From Auricularia sp. M13 (Eukaryota > Basidiomycota > Agaricomycetes > Auriculariales > Auriculariaceae), in contig CM073195.1 in the NCBI GenBank assembly GCA_037042915.1, forward strand, positions 1,054,001 through 1,118,000: 64,000 bases of DNA. The letters run 5' to 3'. How positions within the stretch are numbered: position 1 is the first letter of the stretch; the number at the start of each line of letters is the position of its first letter. Below the pieces are notes generated by a model. That model was given only the letters and a program-made list of their open reading frames with translations. It did not search any database and was not told the origin of the DNA. Position numbers and translations under genes: made by a program. This document shows, one piece after another, positions 35,603 to 47,573 of the stretch.

Positions 35603-38448
35603 ATGAGCGCGGGCGAGTGGAGCATCGAGCACGACGAGCACGACCGGCAGCGCCTGCAGACCGAGCGCGAGCTGGCTGGGCGGCTGCCGTCGCCGGACTA
35701 CAGCATCGAGCTGCCGCGGCACATTCCGCTCGACGCGTTCGACGACGTGAGCGAGCGGTCGTCGATGCAGTTCCAGTTCCAGGCCCGGCACCGCGCGCTC
35801 GACTCGTACCGCGACGGCGAGGACACCCACGGCGAGGGCCAGACGGTGTCGACGGCCGCCCACCACGCGAGCGCGCTCACGCTGTCCGCCGGTCTGGCGC
35901 CGCGGTTCGGCAGCCCCGACGGGCTCGAGTTCGATGCGCAGCGGCCGCTGGACGACATGGGCATCCCCGCCGACATGTCGCTCTTCAACATCACCCGCAC
36001 GCCGCGCTCGGCCAGGAGCGACGCCCGCGCCACCAGCTCCGCCCCGCCGTGCTCGACCCCGGCGCCCAGCTCGACAGCGTCGCCCGCAGCGGCCGCTTCC
36101 GGTCCCACCCGCGCGAGACGGACGACGCCGTGTCGGACGTCTCCACGGCCGCCCGCCGCAGCGACGTCGACCTCGGCCCGCAAAGTCCGCGCCTCGCCGA
36201 CGCGCTCAACCGCCATGCCTTCTCCCCAAAACGGCCGCGTGCCCAGCCCCTGCCCTTCGTCCACCATCCGGAGCCCGTCACCGTTATGCCCGCCATGACG
36301 TCCACGCCCTCCTATCCTCGACCACCACAGGCTCAGCAGCAGCAGCAGCAGCAGCAGCGCGTACCCTCGGGCGCCTCCAAAACAGCCTCCACGCCGACAG
36401 CCAGAGACGACTCTACCCAAGACGGCTCCAGATTTGAGCGCATGGCCAAGGGCCTCTCGACCGATCTAGCAAAGGCTAAACAGGACGTTTTGCTCGCCCA
36501 GCACAAGGCCCGCCAACGCGCGCCCTTCAACGACATCGGTAACGCCCCTCCATCTGCAACACCTGCCCGCCCGACACACAGAAGAACACAAACGCCTGCC
36601 CGCATGTCAGTTAAGGGCGGCCGTATACACCTCCCGGACGTGACTGGCATTACGGCGGCTGTTGCGTCTCCTGCACGAGCAGGCGCCTCCTACTACGACG
36701 CAGATGAGGACCTCTCGCACTTTGATCACTTGCCGGCGGCATGCCCAATGCCCAAGCTGTCTCGGACGCCATCGAGGACCTTGCTGCCCGTTTAGCAGAC
36801 CTCGAAACGGAGAACGGCGCGGCCAGAAGACGAGTGCGCGAGCTCGAGCACGAGTTGGACGCGTGTCGCGCCGAGGTTGCTCGAGAACGCACCGCGTTCT
36901 GGACGCCGAGGCTCGGGAACGGAAAGATCGCGACCGGATGCGCGCCAGTGCCGCCAACGCTGCCAGCGATCGCGTATGGGAGGCGCGTTACAAGGAGGCT
37001 GTCGACGAAAAGAAATGTGCGTATCATTCTCGTTCGCTCATTGCGGCCATTGAACATCGGTCTTTCTGCAGCTCTCGAAACCCTAGTCTCCCAACTACGC
37101 ACACAATTGGCGCGCATGACCCGCGAGCTCGAGTCGCACCAGGCCGCCCTTCACGAGCTGCGGGCACTGCGCGACAGCGACGCAGCGCAAATGCGAGCCA
37201 AGATAGCGGAGATTGAGGAGCTGCGCGACGAGGTGGACCGGCTAAGCGACGAGGTCGAGCGCCTGCGCGACGTGATCGAAGACGGCCTCGAGCGACGGCG
37301 GGAGAAGAGCATGGTTAGCCAGAGCCATCACTCGCAATCGCTCATCTCGCCGCCCGTCTCTGTGGACGGCGACGAGGAGTACGCGCCTGAGCCCGAGCCG
37401 CAAGGGCTGAGCGCCGTGCCCGAGGAGCCCACCCAGGAGCTGCGCGCAGAGGAGAGCTATCGAGATCGACAGCGCCCGCAGTCGCGCGTTAGTCAGATTC
37501 GCGAGGTGTCGCAAGATAACGACTGGTTCCATCGCACGGACGGCGCAACGGTCGGAAGTGAACGTCCGCCACGGTTTGTCGAGCCCGAGGAGGTCAGCAG
37601 GATCGAGACTGAGCTTGATGAGCGCCGGACGGAAAGGTCAATACGAGGGGAGGGCACTGGGCGGTACAGGTCTTTCCGCGAGGTCAGTGTTTCTTGCACA
37701 CTAAACTCTTGCTCATGAACGTCAGACCCACTCCCTTCCATCTTCGCGGGCTCAATCGCCCGCCCTCACTGAACGCCCACCCATGGTGAAGGCAGCATCG
37801 GTTCCGGCGCCCTCTGCCCCAGCTCCGGCGGCTATTCCTGTGCGCTCCAAACGCCAGCGCACAAAAATGCCCGCCGAGGCAGACGTGACGATGCGCGGCG
37901 AGCGGCTGCAAAAGATGTTCTCCAACGCGCCCGAACACGACGAGCACACGTGCGCCGTGTGCCACCGCCGGAAGCGCAACGGCGGCGCTCGCTTTCACAG
38001 CGCCCCGCCTGACGTGCCCGCGCAATGGGCGCCTCCCGGGCAGGACGTTGATGATGAGGGCTTCGCCGAGGCTGAAGGCGTCGAGAAGGACCGGTTGCCG
38101 CCCCAGACAGTGTTGACGCGCATTTTGACGGGAGCTCGAGGACGACTTTACGCATTACAAAGGGTCAGCTTCGTTCATCCCCGTTTTATGTTGCAATTTG
38201 GCTGACTGTTACTATTGTGCAGGCTCTACGTGGACCTCGCGGACCAGTACAAGCTCATGGACGCTGCCTCCAACGTCGTGAAGCGCAACGTCGTCGCAGA
38301 GCAGCTCAAGGAGGTCATCGAGACGCTCGAACAGAAGGGCGACCACATCGCCGCGCTGTACGACCTCCTCAAGTTCGGCGACAAGCCGCTCCTCGCCGAG
38401 AAGGGCTGGACGACGTCCAACGGCCGCATGCGCGCGTGCCGACCATAA
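35603..38448 (+). CDS. Cep57/Ppc89-like spindle pole body scaffold protein
   Basis: Probable structural component of the spindle pole body, by analogy with fission yeast Ppc89 and animal Cep57. The ATG at 35603 begins MSAGEWSIEHDEHDRQRLQ. The N-terminal half is disordered and includes a poly-Gln run. A long coiled coil follows (AIEDLAARLADLETENGA, ARYKEAVDEKK, LRTQLARMTRELESHQAAL, LRDEVDRLSDEVERLRD). Then come a CxxC motif (CAVCHRRKRNG) and the Cep57 microtubule-binding domain (LYVDLADQYKLMDAASN, LKEVIETLEQKGDHIAALYD) near the end. The reading frame must shift near 36000-36060, at 36734-36735 (LPGGMPNAQ needs GGG), near 36893-36897 and near 38123-38130, each by one base. The conserved pieces are otherwise in perfect order. 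Confidence 0.8.
36334..36357 (+). repeat. CAG trinucleotide repeat (poly-Gln)
   Basis: Eight CAG units within the disordered N-terminal half of the spindle-pole gene, encoding eight Gln. Likely polymorphic between strains. Confidence 0.8.
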
Positions 38449-39081
38449 GCCATACGCCACCATAGAATCGCCCATGCCATCCCATGCGCTCACCGTCGCC
38501 GGCGGCAGGCCGCGCAGACGGCTGTACAGAATATCTCGCCTCGCCTCTCGCCGCATGCTCCCGCCATTGATTGACTACTGTTACTGTTATCCTTGTTTGC
38601 TTGCTTTTGTCGCATGCCGCCCCGCTTGCTTGCTAGCTATATTTACCGACTCCCCATCGTAGGTACGTCTCCGTTCGGTTCTCGCATCTTGTTCTCCCAT
38701 GCTCTGCCTCTCTTCTCTTTTTCTCATGTTTTCAACGTATGTACTACCGATATCGATGAGCACGCTGCACTTGTACATATATCATCAATTCCATGCATCC
38801 CCTTCACGTGGTTGCACTGTTGCCTGCTTTGGATTTAAGAGGCGAAAGTGTTTCGGCAGCCGTATCTCCCAGAAAGTAATCGCTGAGCAATTGCTCGGCA
38901 TACTGATCCTCCTTTAGTGAACGATTGAATGGAACCATCGCGGAATGAACAAAATACGCTGACCATGCGGCAGGCCACTGCAGTCGACTGATCGTGCTGA
39001 AAACGTGACGAGGCGATGCCCATTTTACAGCAGTGAGCAGTCAGAACCTTCCGGTATTTGGTGGGCATTGACATCATGTGT
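38449..39081. other. Intergenic, convergent 3' ends
   Basis: The 3' flanks of the spindle-pole gene (plus) and the kinase-like gene (minus) meet here. It is T-rich on the plus strand between 38570 and 38760. No gene seen. Confidence 0.45.
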
Positions 39082-40418
39082 TTATTCCGTTGAAGGCCGA
39101 GTAACACGAGTATCCGTGTTGTGAACCGGACGTGGATCAATCCACACCGGTGCTCTCAGCTCCTCCAGTGTCAGTCGACGCACAATGCCGCGCATCTCAG
39201 CCAACACTTCGCGAGCTATTGGGCGATCAGATGGTGTGGCTGCAGTCATACGGGTGAGCAGCTCCACAAGAGCAGGGGGCATGTAATTCCTCTGCGACAT
39301 CATCAATGTCTTGAGCGCAGAGACTAGCAGCTCACGGACCTCTTTGAGACACGATATATAGGTTCCTAGCTGCCAGACATCCGCGAGGAACGGGTCGTGA
39401 GGCTGCTGGGTATCCATCTCTGGCGCAACAGGTCGAAGGTAATCCCCCTCCTCTTCTGGTAGCTCCGGCCGCCCGGTTACGCGGTGAGATTGGGGATCGG
39501 AGTCAAGGTCAAAGCAGATGGCTCGGTCAAAGTCGATGAGGAAGACCTTGAAGGGGAAGCGGGATCGAAGCGGCCTAACTCTGCTGCCAGGAGGCGGCGG
39601 ATTGTAGCTCGCATCGATGCCGGCACCTCCGTAAAAGTTGCACAGGAAATTCTCGTGAAAAAATCTACTGTGATGAGATTTAATGGCTACTATCTTCAAC
39701 GGCTTACCCTATGTGCCACAAGCCTTGAATGACAGAATTCGACTGCCTATTATTGATAAGCTCTCGCGTTCCCTGCAGTACGGAACAGCACCAACCTCTA
39801 CCATCTGGAGTAAATGGTTCAGAAGGTCCTGGACGTTCTCATAGAGATATCCCGTTGTAGGATCAGTGAATGATAGATATGGAAGGACTGCGAAGACAAT
39901 GTTGTCTCGGTGTAGCCATTGCAGGACCGGCACAGTGTGATTACCGATGACTGACGCGATATTCCCAGTCGAAAGCCGCTCCATTGCTGTGCGATGATGC
40001 ATGCCATCGTCTTCAATTGAGACGATACGGATGATAACATCCCTTCCATCGGTTGTACGTGCGGGACATAAGGTTGCGCGCTGTGGTGATCAATTAGATA
40101 GGTCGCTTCGTAGAGAAGGAGTCTATCGGCCCACCACTTGATTAAAGTCGTAAACCCTATTCACGTCCCCAGGCCATCGGTAACTGAAGCCGTCCGGTGC
40201 TCTGGGGCGCGTGTCGGGTGGAACCAATTGGCCATAACCATCAGGCCCACTTGGCCAAAGTGTAAGGCCATGTGCACGGAAAATGGCTCTAGAGGATCCC
40301 ATATAAACCTAGTATCCGTGTATTTTGTGTATGCTGCTCGTAAATCCTTGAGCGTATGAGAAAAAAGGGTCATTGGCAGGAATGCGCGTAAACATGGGAC
40401 AAACAAACGGTCAATCAA
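39082..40418 (-). pseudogene. Protein-kinase-like gene with degenerate active site
   Basis: Resembles the lineage-expanded kinase-like proteins of Agaricomycetes. On the minus strand: WDPLEPF and a HPTRAP segment (about 40330-40190), ARTTDGRDVIIRIVS (about 40060, with Arg where the ATP-binding Lys is usual), IVFAVLPYLSF, a catalytic-loop region reading HHSRFFHENFLCNFYGG (HSR where HRD is usual, Asn retained), FLIDFDRAICF (DFD for DFG), YLRPVAPEMD (APE) and DVWQLGTYI. It ends RPSTE. Frames shift at least near 40190 and 40110 and the join near 39700 is poor. It may be a decayed gene, a true pseudokinase with sequencing errors, or both. The fold is probably kinase-like; phosphotransfer activity is unlikely. 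Confidence 0.55.
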
Positions 40419-40605
40419 ACACGGAAGAACTCGGACTCCTATTACATAGGACCACGAACCGCGAATCTACCTAACTTTTTGCCACATTTGTTGGTGAATG
40501 AACGCATAACTATCGGCAATTGCAAACCCATTTGATAGAGTACTGTGGATTCACGCTACAGCGTTGCCTACTAAGTGTGGACCTGAGGCAAGTGTAAGTG
40601 AGTCC

Positions 40606-41715
40606 TCAGGCCGCGGATGAAGCTTCCGGGAGTCCTCGGAGATATACATCCGAGGAATGAGTGCCGCGATGCTCTTTGCGCTCGCTGTCAAGAGGCATTG
40701 CGGTAGATTGTCGGTGCCAGAACTTCAGGGCGCGGGTGAGGCGTTCCGAGCGCGTGAGAGGTTTCTTGTACCTCACGACGAGCGTGAAATCACCCTCGGG
40801 AAGTGAGCCATCTGTACCCGGATATCTGCCAAATAACACCGTCTGAATGGATGAATGAGGGACGAAAAACGTAAGTAGATTAGAACTCAAGTGAAATACA
40901 CATACATCTACTTTCGTGGACGATCTCATCACAGTCAGAAACCAGGTCCTTATCCCAGGGAAAATAGTCTTGCGGATAAGCGTGAGACCGCCAAACTGGA
41001 GAGCGTATTACGCCGGTCACGATTACAACGCCTTCAAGATCGTCGAAATGGCGCCGGTGGAGCGTCAGCCAGTCACGCAGCTCCTCTGCATGCATGCCAG
41101 AGACTTCATCTATGCGGCATGAGAGAGCCGAGGAATGTGAACGCTTGCTGTCGTTTGAAGCCGTATAGCGAGGTGGACGAGCTGCGGGGATGTTAGCACA
41201 CACGCGCGTACGTTGACCAGGAAACTTCAAGTTGTAGCACTGAGCACTCACACGTAGATGCCTGGATGAGAGACGGCACCAGCACTCATGAAAGCCTGCA
41301 GTGTCGCGGGATCTCCAGGATTTTCTATACCTGGCATGTCGAACGGTTCTGCATCGCGGGATAGCGTTGGCCTCGGGAGCAAGGGAATCCCATCTGGGAG
41401 ATGCTGGTAGACGTTACAGTATACATCTACGGAGCCCTCTCAGCGTCAAGCGTCGAATATACTTGGCTGAACATGTCCCACGCCTACGTACCCTCGCAAA
41501 GCACCCAAACGCGAAGATTCCAATGTCCCCAACGGCGCCTCCTCCATTCCTCACCAGAGCCGGGTCCCAGATCGCGCGACCTTGTACGACCGGCTCGAGA
41601 AGTCCGCGTAGAGTCCCTCGAGCGGCTACGACTTCTTCATAGGCAATAATTTGTCCCCAGTGTAAGCCGGTAATCAGGGCCTCGGGTGGTAATGCGAACG
41701 CAAAGAGCGACGACG
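40606..41715 (-). CDS. Uncharacterised protein of an Agaricomycete-specific family
   Basis: I recall similar proteins in many mushroom genomes, none with a known function. Order on the minus strand: LPPEALITGLHWGQIIAYEE, RAIWDPALVRNGGGAVGDIG (about 41680-41540), then MPGIENPGDPATLQAFMSAG and SHPGIYV (to about 41250), SSTSLYGFKRQQAFTFLGSL, MHAEELRDWLTLHRRHFDD, GVVIVTGVIRSPVWRSHAYP, and a last exon with TVLFGRYPGTDG and FTLVVRYKKPLTRSERL, ending LPEASSAA. The ATG is not settled: either upstream of 41715 or, for a shorter form, 41289. At least one frame change lies near 41125. It sits head to tail with the kinase-like gene. Confidence 0.5.
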
Positions 41716-42533
41716 ACTACAGTATTTTGTACGTAAATAATCCGGCTTCGCGGAGCTCTGAATCGCGCTCGATCACACCGCCCTGCTGTCGTATACCAAC
41801 TCCTCTGTCGGCATTTCCGGAAGAGGTCTCAGTGACCAATCGCGGACCCATTCTCGTCTACGGTAGTTTTCTCAATGCCCATAGTCCCCTTTCTGGCAAA
41901 ACTGTACCTAATAGTTTACGGTGTGGTCCAGAGCATGAATGGACTTTTCCAAGCACTGTTACTGCATCTCCCGAAATAACAGATAAGTACGGGATGCGTG
42001 TTGAAACGCGACGCTGTCGCATAAATCACAAATTGTGAAAGTGGAACAAAAAAAGTCAAAGGAGGGGAAGGCAGTGGGGAAAGCATGCGCAGAACCAGAA
42101 ACGCTATAAAGATGATGACTCCAACTAACGCCTGTCTGCTAAGCAAGCTACCAACGAACGGCACGGGGAAGCCAGAATGAGAGTGAGGAGAGAGCGAGGG
42201 GGGTGGGATGGGGACAGCAAGGGAGAGATGTATGTAGGTCTGAGCGAAAGGGCTGCGATATGATGCGCGAATAAAATTACCGTATGCGGGGAGAGACCGG
42301 CTAGTATGTCTGTATGTATGTCTGTCAGGCTGAGATGGGGAGCGGGGCGCGAGATCTGTGCAAGCAAGCGAGCGAGTGAGTGAGTGAGTGAGCAAGGGAC
42401 GGGAGATACGAGATACATTGGCTAGGCCAAGCGACGGGATGGGATGGGATGGGATGGGGTGGGATGACAAGGTATCGGCGACGTGCGGGTGGGGGAATCA
42501 TTCATCTGCGAGTATCGAGCATAGCGCGGCGGA
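41716..42533. other. Intergenic with short tandem repeats
   Basis: No gene. The half nearest the Ypk kinase is its 3' flank and carries GAGT- and GGGAT-type simple repeats, listed separately. Confidence 0.45.
42374..42465. repeat. Two microsatellites, (GAGT)n and (GGGAT)n
   Basis: GAGT is repeated nearly five times at 42374-42392. GGGAT is repeated at 42436-42465 with one imperfect unit. Both lie 70-160 bases past the Ypk stop codon, so they may be in its 3' UTR, where on the transcript they read as CATCCC and ACTC repeats. Confidence 0.75.
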
Positions 42534-44689
42534 TTATGCGGGGCTGGCCTGCAAGCGCGAGCCGTCGTACGAGAAGTCGGCGAACTTGCGCTGGAAGGTC
42601 TCGCTGAGGTGCTCGGAGCTCTCGACGACCGAGTCCGTTGGCGCCTCGTGCGTGAACTGCGGGTCGAAGTTGCTCGTGTCCACCGCGCTCGCGACCGAGG
42701 GCTTGAACGGCGGCTGGATGCGCTTCGCGAGCAGCTTCACAAAGTCGATGTGGTTCGCGAAGAACGGGTGCGCCTTGATCTCGCCCGCGCCGTTCGCGCC
42801 AAGCCGCTTGGTCGGCTCGCGCGTCAGCATGCCTTTGAGCACGCTGCGCGCGTCCGGCTGCACGTCGTCCGAGAACACGAGCGGGTCTCCCAAGATCTTC
42901 TTGTACATCTCGTCCTGCGAATCGCCGTCGTAGAATGGCGGCAGCCTGCGCAGAACGTGTCAATCTCGCACGGCACGAATGATCTGTCCGAAAAGAGCAC
43001 GCACCCGCAAAGCATCTCGTACAACAGAACACCCAGGGTCCACCAATCAACCGTTTTTGCTGCGCACCGTCCGTCAGTCATGATGCAAAAGTCGCGCGGA
43101 TTGGCGGTGACATACTGTAGGCGGCGCCCTGGATAATCTCCGGGGAAAGATACTCGGGTGTGCCACAGAACGTGGTGGTGGTGTCGTTCTCGGTCATGTT
43201 CTGCTTGCAGAGACCGAAGTCACACAGCGCAATGTGCCCGTTGTAGTCCAGAAGAATGTTCTCCGGTTTCAAGTCACTGTAACACCAGCACGATCAGCCC
43301 CGCGTTTGCGAGCAAGCATCAAGCATGCATGAGCGCGCAGACGAACCGGTAGATGACGTTGAAGTCGTGCAGATGCTCGAGCGCCAGGAGAAGCTCCGCG
43401 CAATAGAAGCGTGATCGCTCTTCGTTGAAACGTCCTTCGTTCTGTATTCGTGGGAACGCACGTCAGCGCGCCTATCTTCGAAACGAGGAGGCGGATCCAT
43501 GCTTCGCCATACCTGCAAGTGGCGGAACAGTTCGCCGCCATTCACGAAGGCGAGCACGAGGTAAAGCTTCGCTTCCGACTGGAAGGAGAACTTCAAGGGT
43601 ACGATGAACGGGTTGTTGACGCGCGCGAGGACCATGCGCTCTGCGAGGGTGTGCTCGATCTCGTTCCGCGAGGCGACGTGCGCTTTCCGTATCGTCTTGA
43701 GCGCGTATATCCGGCCGGTATCTCGCTTGCGCACTTGCATCACCTGAGCGGCGCCGTGAGCTTGCATTCCAACGCGAGGAATTGGGCAGGCACGGCGTAC
43801 CTTGCCGAAGCTGCCCTTGCCGATGACAGTGAGCAGCTCGAAGCTGTCTATTGTCAGATTCCGGTTCTACGAACAGATGGGAGGATAATAATCAGAGGCC
43901 TGCAGTGATTCGCGTCTCAACGGCACTTACGTTTTCGGCCTCGTACTGGAAGCCGATCTGGATTTGGCCGGCGCCCGTGCCGCCGGTGAGCTCGTACCAC
44001 TGGTCCTCGTGCGCCTGGCCGTCGAGTTGCGGGACGAACTTGATACCGCCGAGGAACTGGTCGTTGAGGCCCATGTCGTACTGTCCCGACGACGCCGAGG
44101 TCTCGCCGGTCCGGAGGTACAATTGCAGCGAAATTTCTGACGTTCGCGATACGTCGCTGGAGACGTCGGATGAGTTATGAAAATGTCAAGTAGTGACCAA
44201 GCGAAAAGACGAACAATTGAGCTTGGTACATGTATACAGGGTCTGTGAGCTGTCCGCCCATGGCATCGATGAGAACCTGGTTCACGTCCTGCGAGCCGTG
44301 GTCAATTGGGACAATGGGTGACCAAGGCGTGGACTGACGAATTCCAGGACAGCGTAAGGCAGCCACCAGCAGTTCTTCCGCTGAACGCTGTCCTGGGCTC
44401 TGTGGCCCTTTTTCATGTTGGCGCGCTGGAGCGTGACCGAGGATGGGTTGACACCCGCGGCCGCCTTTGCCTGCGGGCTGGAGAGCATGGTGCGGATGGC
44501 GGCGGGGATGGAGGTCGGGGCGAGGGCGCGGGCGGCGGTGACTCTGATGGTCAGCAGGCCGACGCGGCCGCCCAGGGCGCCGTTGCTGCCGTTGGGGGCG
44601 TCGTCGCCGGAATCCGCGCCATCTGGAGCGCCGGGCGTGGGCGTCGTCGAGCGGTTAGCAGAGCGATTGAACGCCTGTCTCCAGGACAT
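42534..44689 (-). CDS. AGC protein kinase Ypk1/Gad8-like with N-terminal C2-like domain
   Basis: TORC2-controlled kinase of sphingolipid, stress and actin signalling. The ATG at 44689 begins [22 protein letters not shown]2-like region follows ([63 protein letters not shown]). The kinase domain has the Gly loop [15 protein letters not shown], the VAIK-type Lys in [11 protein letters not shown], the catalytic loop [15 protein letters not shown] (YRD, usual in AGC kinases), [10 protein letters not shown], the T-loop [15 protein letters not shown] and [14 protein letters not shown]. The C-tail has TDSVVESS near the turn-motif position and the hydrophobic motif FADFSYDG, so PDK1 and TORC2 sites are kept. 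Ends RLQASPA. About nine exons and 530 residues; complete. Confidence 0.92.
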
Positions 44690-45659
44690 GGCTAGGGCGG
44701 GGCTGGCGTGGACGGTGGGCGGGCTGGCGGGCTGGCGGTGGTGGTAAGAGCGAGGCGAAGGAGCGGAGTGGCCGAGAACAAGCTGAGAAAGTCAGCCGAG
44801 CTGGAAATTCCCAGGCCTCCTTGCTTCACACCGCCACCGCCTTCCTCCAATCCACTTCTGACGCCGCCCACTGCTCACCCTGGCTTCCTATTTCCTCGTC
44901 AGCCATCGCCAAGGCAGCATCTGTGTCCCCGTCCCCGTCTCTCTTGCATTTTCCGCTCATCATCATCATCAGCGCCGTCAGCTCGCGTAGCCTCTGCTTG
45001 TCTAAACACTGCTCTTGGTCTATCGATATCGCTGCTGCCTCGTGCTCGAGCTCCGGCCTATCTCACGCCCCCGCTGCCCAGCATTGTCTAACAATTTTCC
45101 TCTGCCTTGTGACCCAGGCTCCAGGCGCCCGCCTACGCACCAAGAGGGCAGGTATCCGTGCGATAGCGCACGACACAAACACGTCACTGCCTCGCGCTCA
45201 TCCTCCCAGCACTGCCTGCTGCCGCAACCAATTGAACGCGATTAGACTTTGACACCCGCGTGCCTTGCCCTGCACATGCCAGCATCACTGATTCGACAGT
45301 TCATCGATCCACTGCTCGCTGCGATTCCCCCCACTGAAATCACCAGGAGTCCCAGCGTCGAGCAATGGCCGTACATATCACCGTCTTGTCCTGCTTGTTA
45401 GGCCCTTCGTGCTATGATCTCGAACGCTCCGTGCTCGGCGGCAATCCAGGACTAAGGTGGACATGACGCTACGAGGACGCCCGAATCGCAGCGCCCGTGA
45501 TCTTCGCGCGCAGCTCTTGTCCCCTTTTGACTCTCGTCTGGTACCGCCTCGTTGCATTTCGCACTTCATAACGCAATAATGTGGAACGAGCGCAACGCCA
45601 TTGTCTTGGAAACTCTGCAAATTGGGTTTTGATTTCATCTACTGCTGTAGCCTGCTGCT
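44690..45659. other. Upstream region of the Ypk-like gene
   Basis: 970 bases with no supported gene. It is strongly purine-rich on the strand of the kinase gene (pyrimidine-rich as printed, 44810-45080), which suggests a long 5' leader or promoter. Confidence 0.4.
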
Positions 45660-46247
45660 ATCGTCGTGCGTCTGCTTCTAGTAACCCGTTACGCCGCGCA
45701 CGATGTCCAGCGTGCGCACTTTGACGCCCAAGCCGGCCCCGCGCACGCCCCTCAAACTGTTCAGCGAACCACCTTTTCTCCCACAGAGTCAGTATCCGAT
45801 CGCAGCTCTCCAAGAAGAGATATCTGAACGCCTTCCAATCGCCGTGCACTATGTGCCCGTCGCTTGCGGAATTGACCATCTACGAGGATGTGCAGCACGT
45901 CGGAGATGTGCGAGTACAGGATGACGGCGGCGACGGGGTCGCGCCAGCCGACTATGTTGAGCGTTCGCCGTCGAACACCACGACGTCGCAGCGTAGCGCG
46001 CCCGCCGTTGCGCCCCGCGAAGAGCAATGCTTGATTCGCGCTCGCGCTCATCGGGTTGTTCGCGGCGATCTCGAACTCGCACAGCAGCGCCGAGCCGGCC
46101 GTCGCGCGCGCGAGCTGAAGTTACAGGCGAGCCTGCCCGGCGATGTTGCTGCTGAAGGTGAAGTGCGTGTCAACCCCCAGCGTCGCCTGGTCCATGATCA
46201 GGTGCGCATTAGACTGGTCGAGCCCCGCGTGCATCTCGGACTGGGGG
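45660..46247 (-). pseudogene. Truncated COG0402 amidohydrolase, relative of the gene at 11192
   Basis: The minus strand encodes only the C-terminal third: YPQSEMHAGLDQSNAHLIMD and LGVDTHFTFSSNIAGQARL (46247 to about 46133, then a stop), SASANQALLFAGRNGGR, GWRDPVAAVILYSHISDVLH, ILVDGQF, then in a changed frame GHIVHGDWKAF and SCDRILTLWEKRWF. The intact gene at 11192-12823 has the matching blocks SPESEMHYG, LGVDTHCSFSTDVVGQARL, GWRDPVAAVILHSNVADVKH and KIVHGDWEAV. The N-terminal metal motif is absent upstream to 46570. There is at least one stop and two frame changes. Divergence from the intact gene is considerable, so this is a decayed paralogue rather than a recent copy. Confidence 0.75.
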
Positions 46248-46565
46248 TAATTTCCGTTCGGGAAGTGGACCGCAATTCACGAAGCGTACGTAATGCAGTG
46301 CCCTCATTCTACACGGCCACCCACGCGATTACAAGAAACGCTATAATTCGGCCGATTACGGGGTACTCAGAATCTGAAATTACGGGATGCCTGGTTGAAT
46401 TGTCCCGATTTCTGGTAGTGGGGCAAATTACCAGAATCTTCGAGCCCAATTCACAGGCTGCCCATGCACCAAATGTGCCGGATGATCCGTGCGGCGGATT
46501 CGGTCCCCAACGCCGTCGCCGGTCGAGAAGGCAAGTTCGGCCACGTTGACACTCCGACAGTTGCT

Positions 46566-46573
46566 CTCTTCCC
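46566..46573 (+). repeat. 8-bp target-site duplication, left
   Basis: CTCTTCCC directly before the element; an identical copy follows it at 47574-47581. An 8-bp duplication is the hallmark of hAT transposition. Confidence 0.9.
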
Positions 46574-47573
46574 CAGTGTTGGCCGTTAAGCCTTTAATAA
46601 TGGCCGGCAAAATGCTTAAGGGCTTAAATACATTATTAACCCTTATTAAACCCATAATTATTAAGCCTTAAAACACAAAGCAGAGAAGACCGAGTAACAG
46701 AAATATGTAAAGTACTGCGGTGACTCTTCTGACTGGTATGAGGGTTATCTCATGCCAAGCAGCTAATTGTATCAGCAGTATGTTGTTTCAATTGATTTGA
46801 AACACTGAGGAACCACCATTGAGCAGAAACACAGCTCTCCTACAGCCAGGAGAGGCTTCCTGCATTAGTCGTACTCAATTCTGTTTTTTTTGAAATCGTG
46901 CGTTTCGCACAGGAAGTTGATGGGCTGGCAGAAACAGGTGCCAGAATTGAATTTGTGATGTTGTCGACTTGTTGAAACTTGTTGAAGCAATCCCCAGCCA
47001 TTGGTTCCGACTGTCGACAGTCTCTTGCCCGCTTCATCCGTGGCTTCTCCTCGCACAGAAAGAGCTGTAGGGCGAGATCCAAGCTTCGAGGTGTCAGACG
47101 TGGCTTTCCGGACTCGATGTCGTAGTCCAAGCGTCCTCTGCGAGGCACCTGCAACCGCAGACACGTGCAAACACGGACTTAGCGGCGGAGATCGGCAGCT
47201 CGCTCTCGATTTCAACAGGAAAACAGCGCAAGGAGGTGTTTTTGTGTTGAAGGACTTTTGCCAAGAAAAAGTGCGTCTGGCCATCAAAATTGCCCGTATA
47301 TGGTTTGGATTGCCCTCTTGGCCTTTTTCAACAAACCTATTTCAGCAGAATTGAGTTGGGCTATTATGTGGACATTGTAATGAAGTACCTTCAGGTGTCT
47401 CGTGGTTCAGGAAAACCTTCCGGGGCCATTTTGGTGGGTGTATAGCATGTGAGAATGTCTGGTTAAGAGTAATTAACCCTTAAGTTGGTGACCGCTTTAG
47501 ACTTAAGCCTTAATAAGGAAACCCTTATTAACCCTTAATCGAATTTAAGGCTTAACCCTTAAAGCCAACACTG
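46574..47573 (+). mobile_element. Non-autonomous hAT-family DNA transposon, 1,000 bp
   Basis: The element starts CAGTGTTGGC and ends GCCAACACTG, a perfect 10-bp terminal inverted repeat typical of hAT elements, and is flanked by an exact 8-bp target duplication. Just inside each end are clusters of TTAAGCCTTAA- and TTAACCCTTA-like motifs (several on the right side at 47470-47570, fewer on the left at 46580-46670), which probably serve as subterminal transposase-binding repeats. The middle is more GC-rich and carries only short open frames (46865-47287 minus, 47001-47354 plus) without a recognisable transposase or dimerisation domain. It therefore needs transposase from elsewhere. The intact duplication and ends suggest a fairly young insertion. 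Confidence 0.88.

Noticed and set aside
35698-36420. 240-codon minus-strand frame rich in Gly, Ala and Leu
   Set aside because: Mirror of the disordered half of the spindle-pole gene, including the CAG repeat read as poly-Leu.
47470-47570. TTAACCCTTAA clusters read as telomere-like repeats
   Set aside because: Units are irregular and differ from TTAGGG; they lie within the ends of a hAT element and are better explained as subterminal transposase sites.
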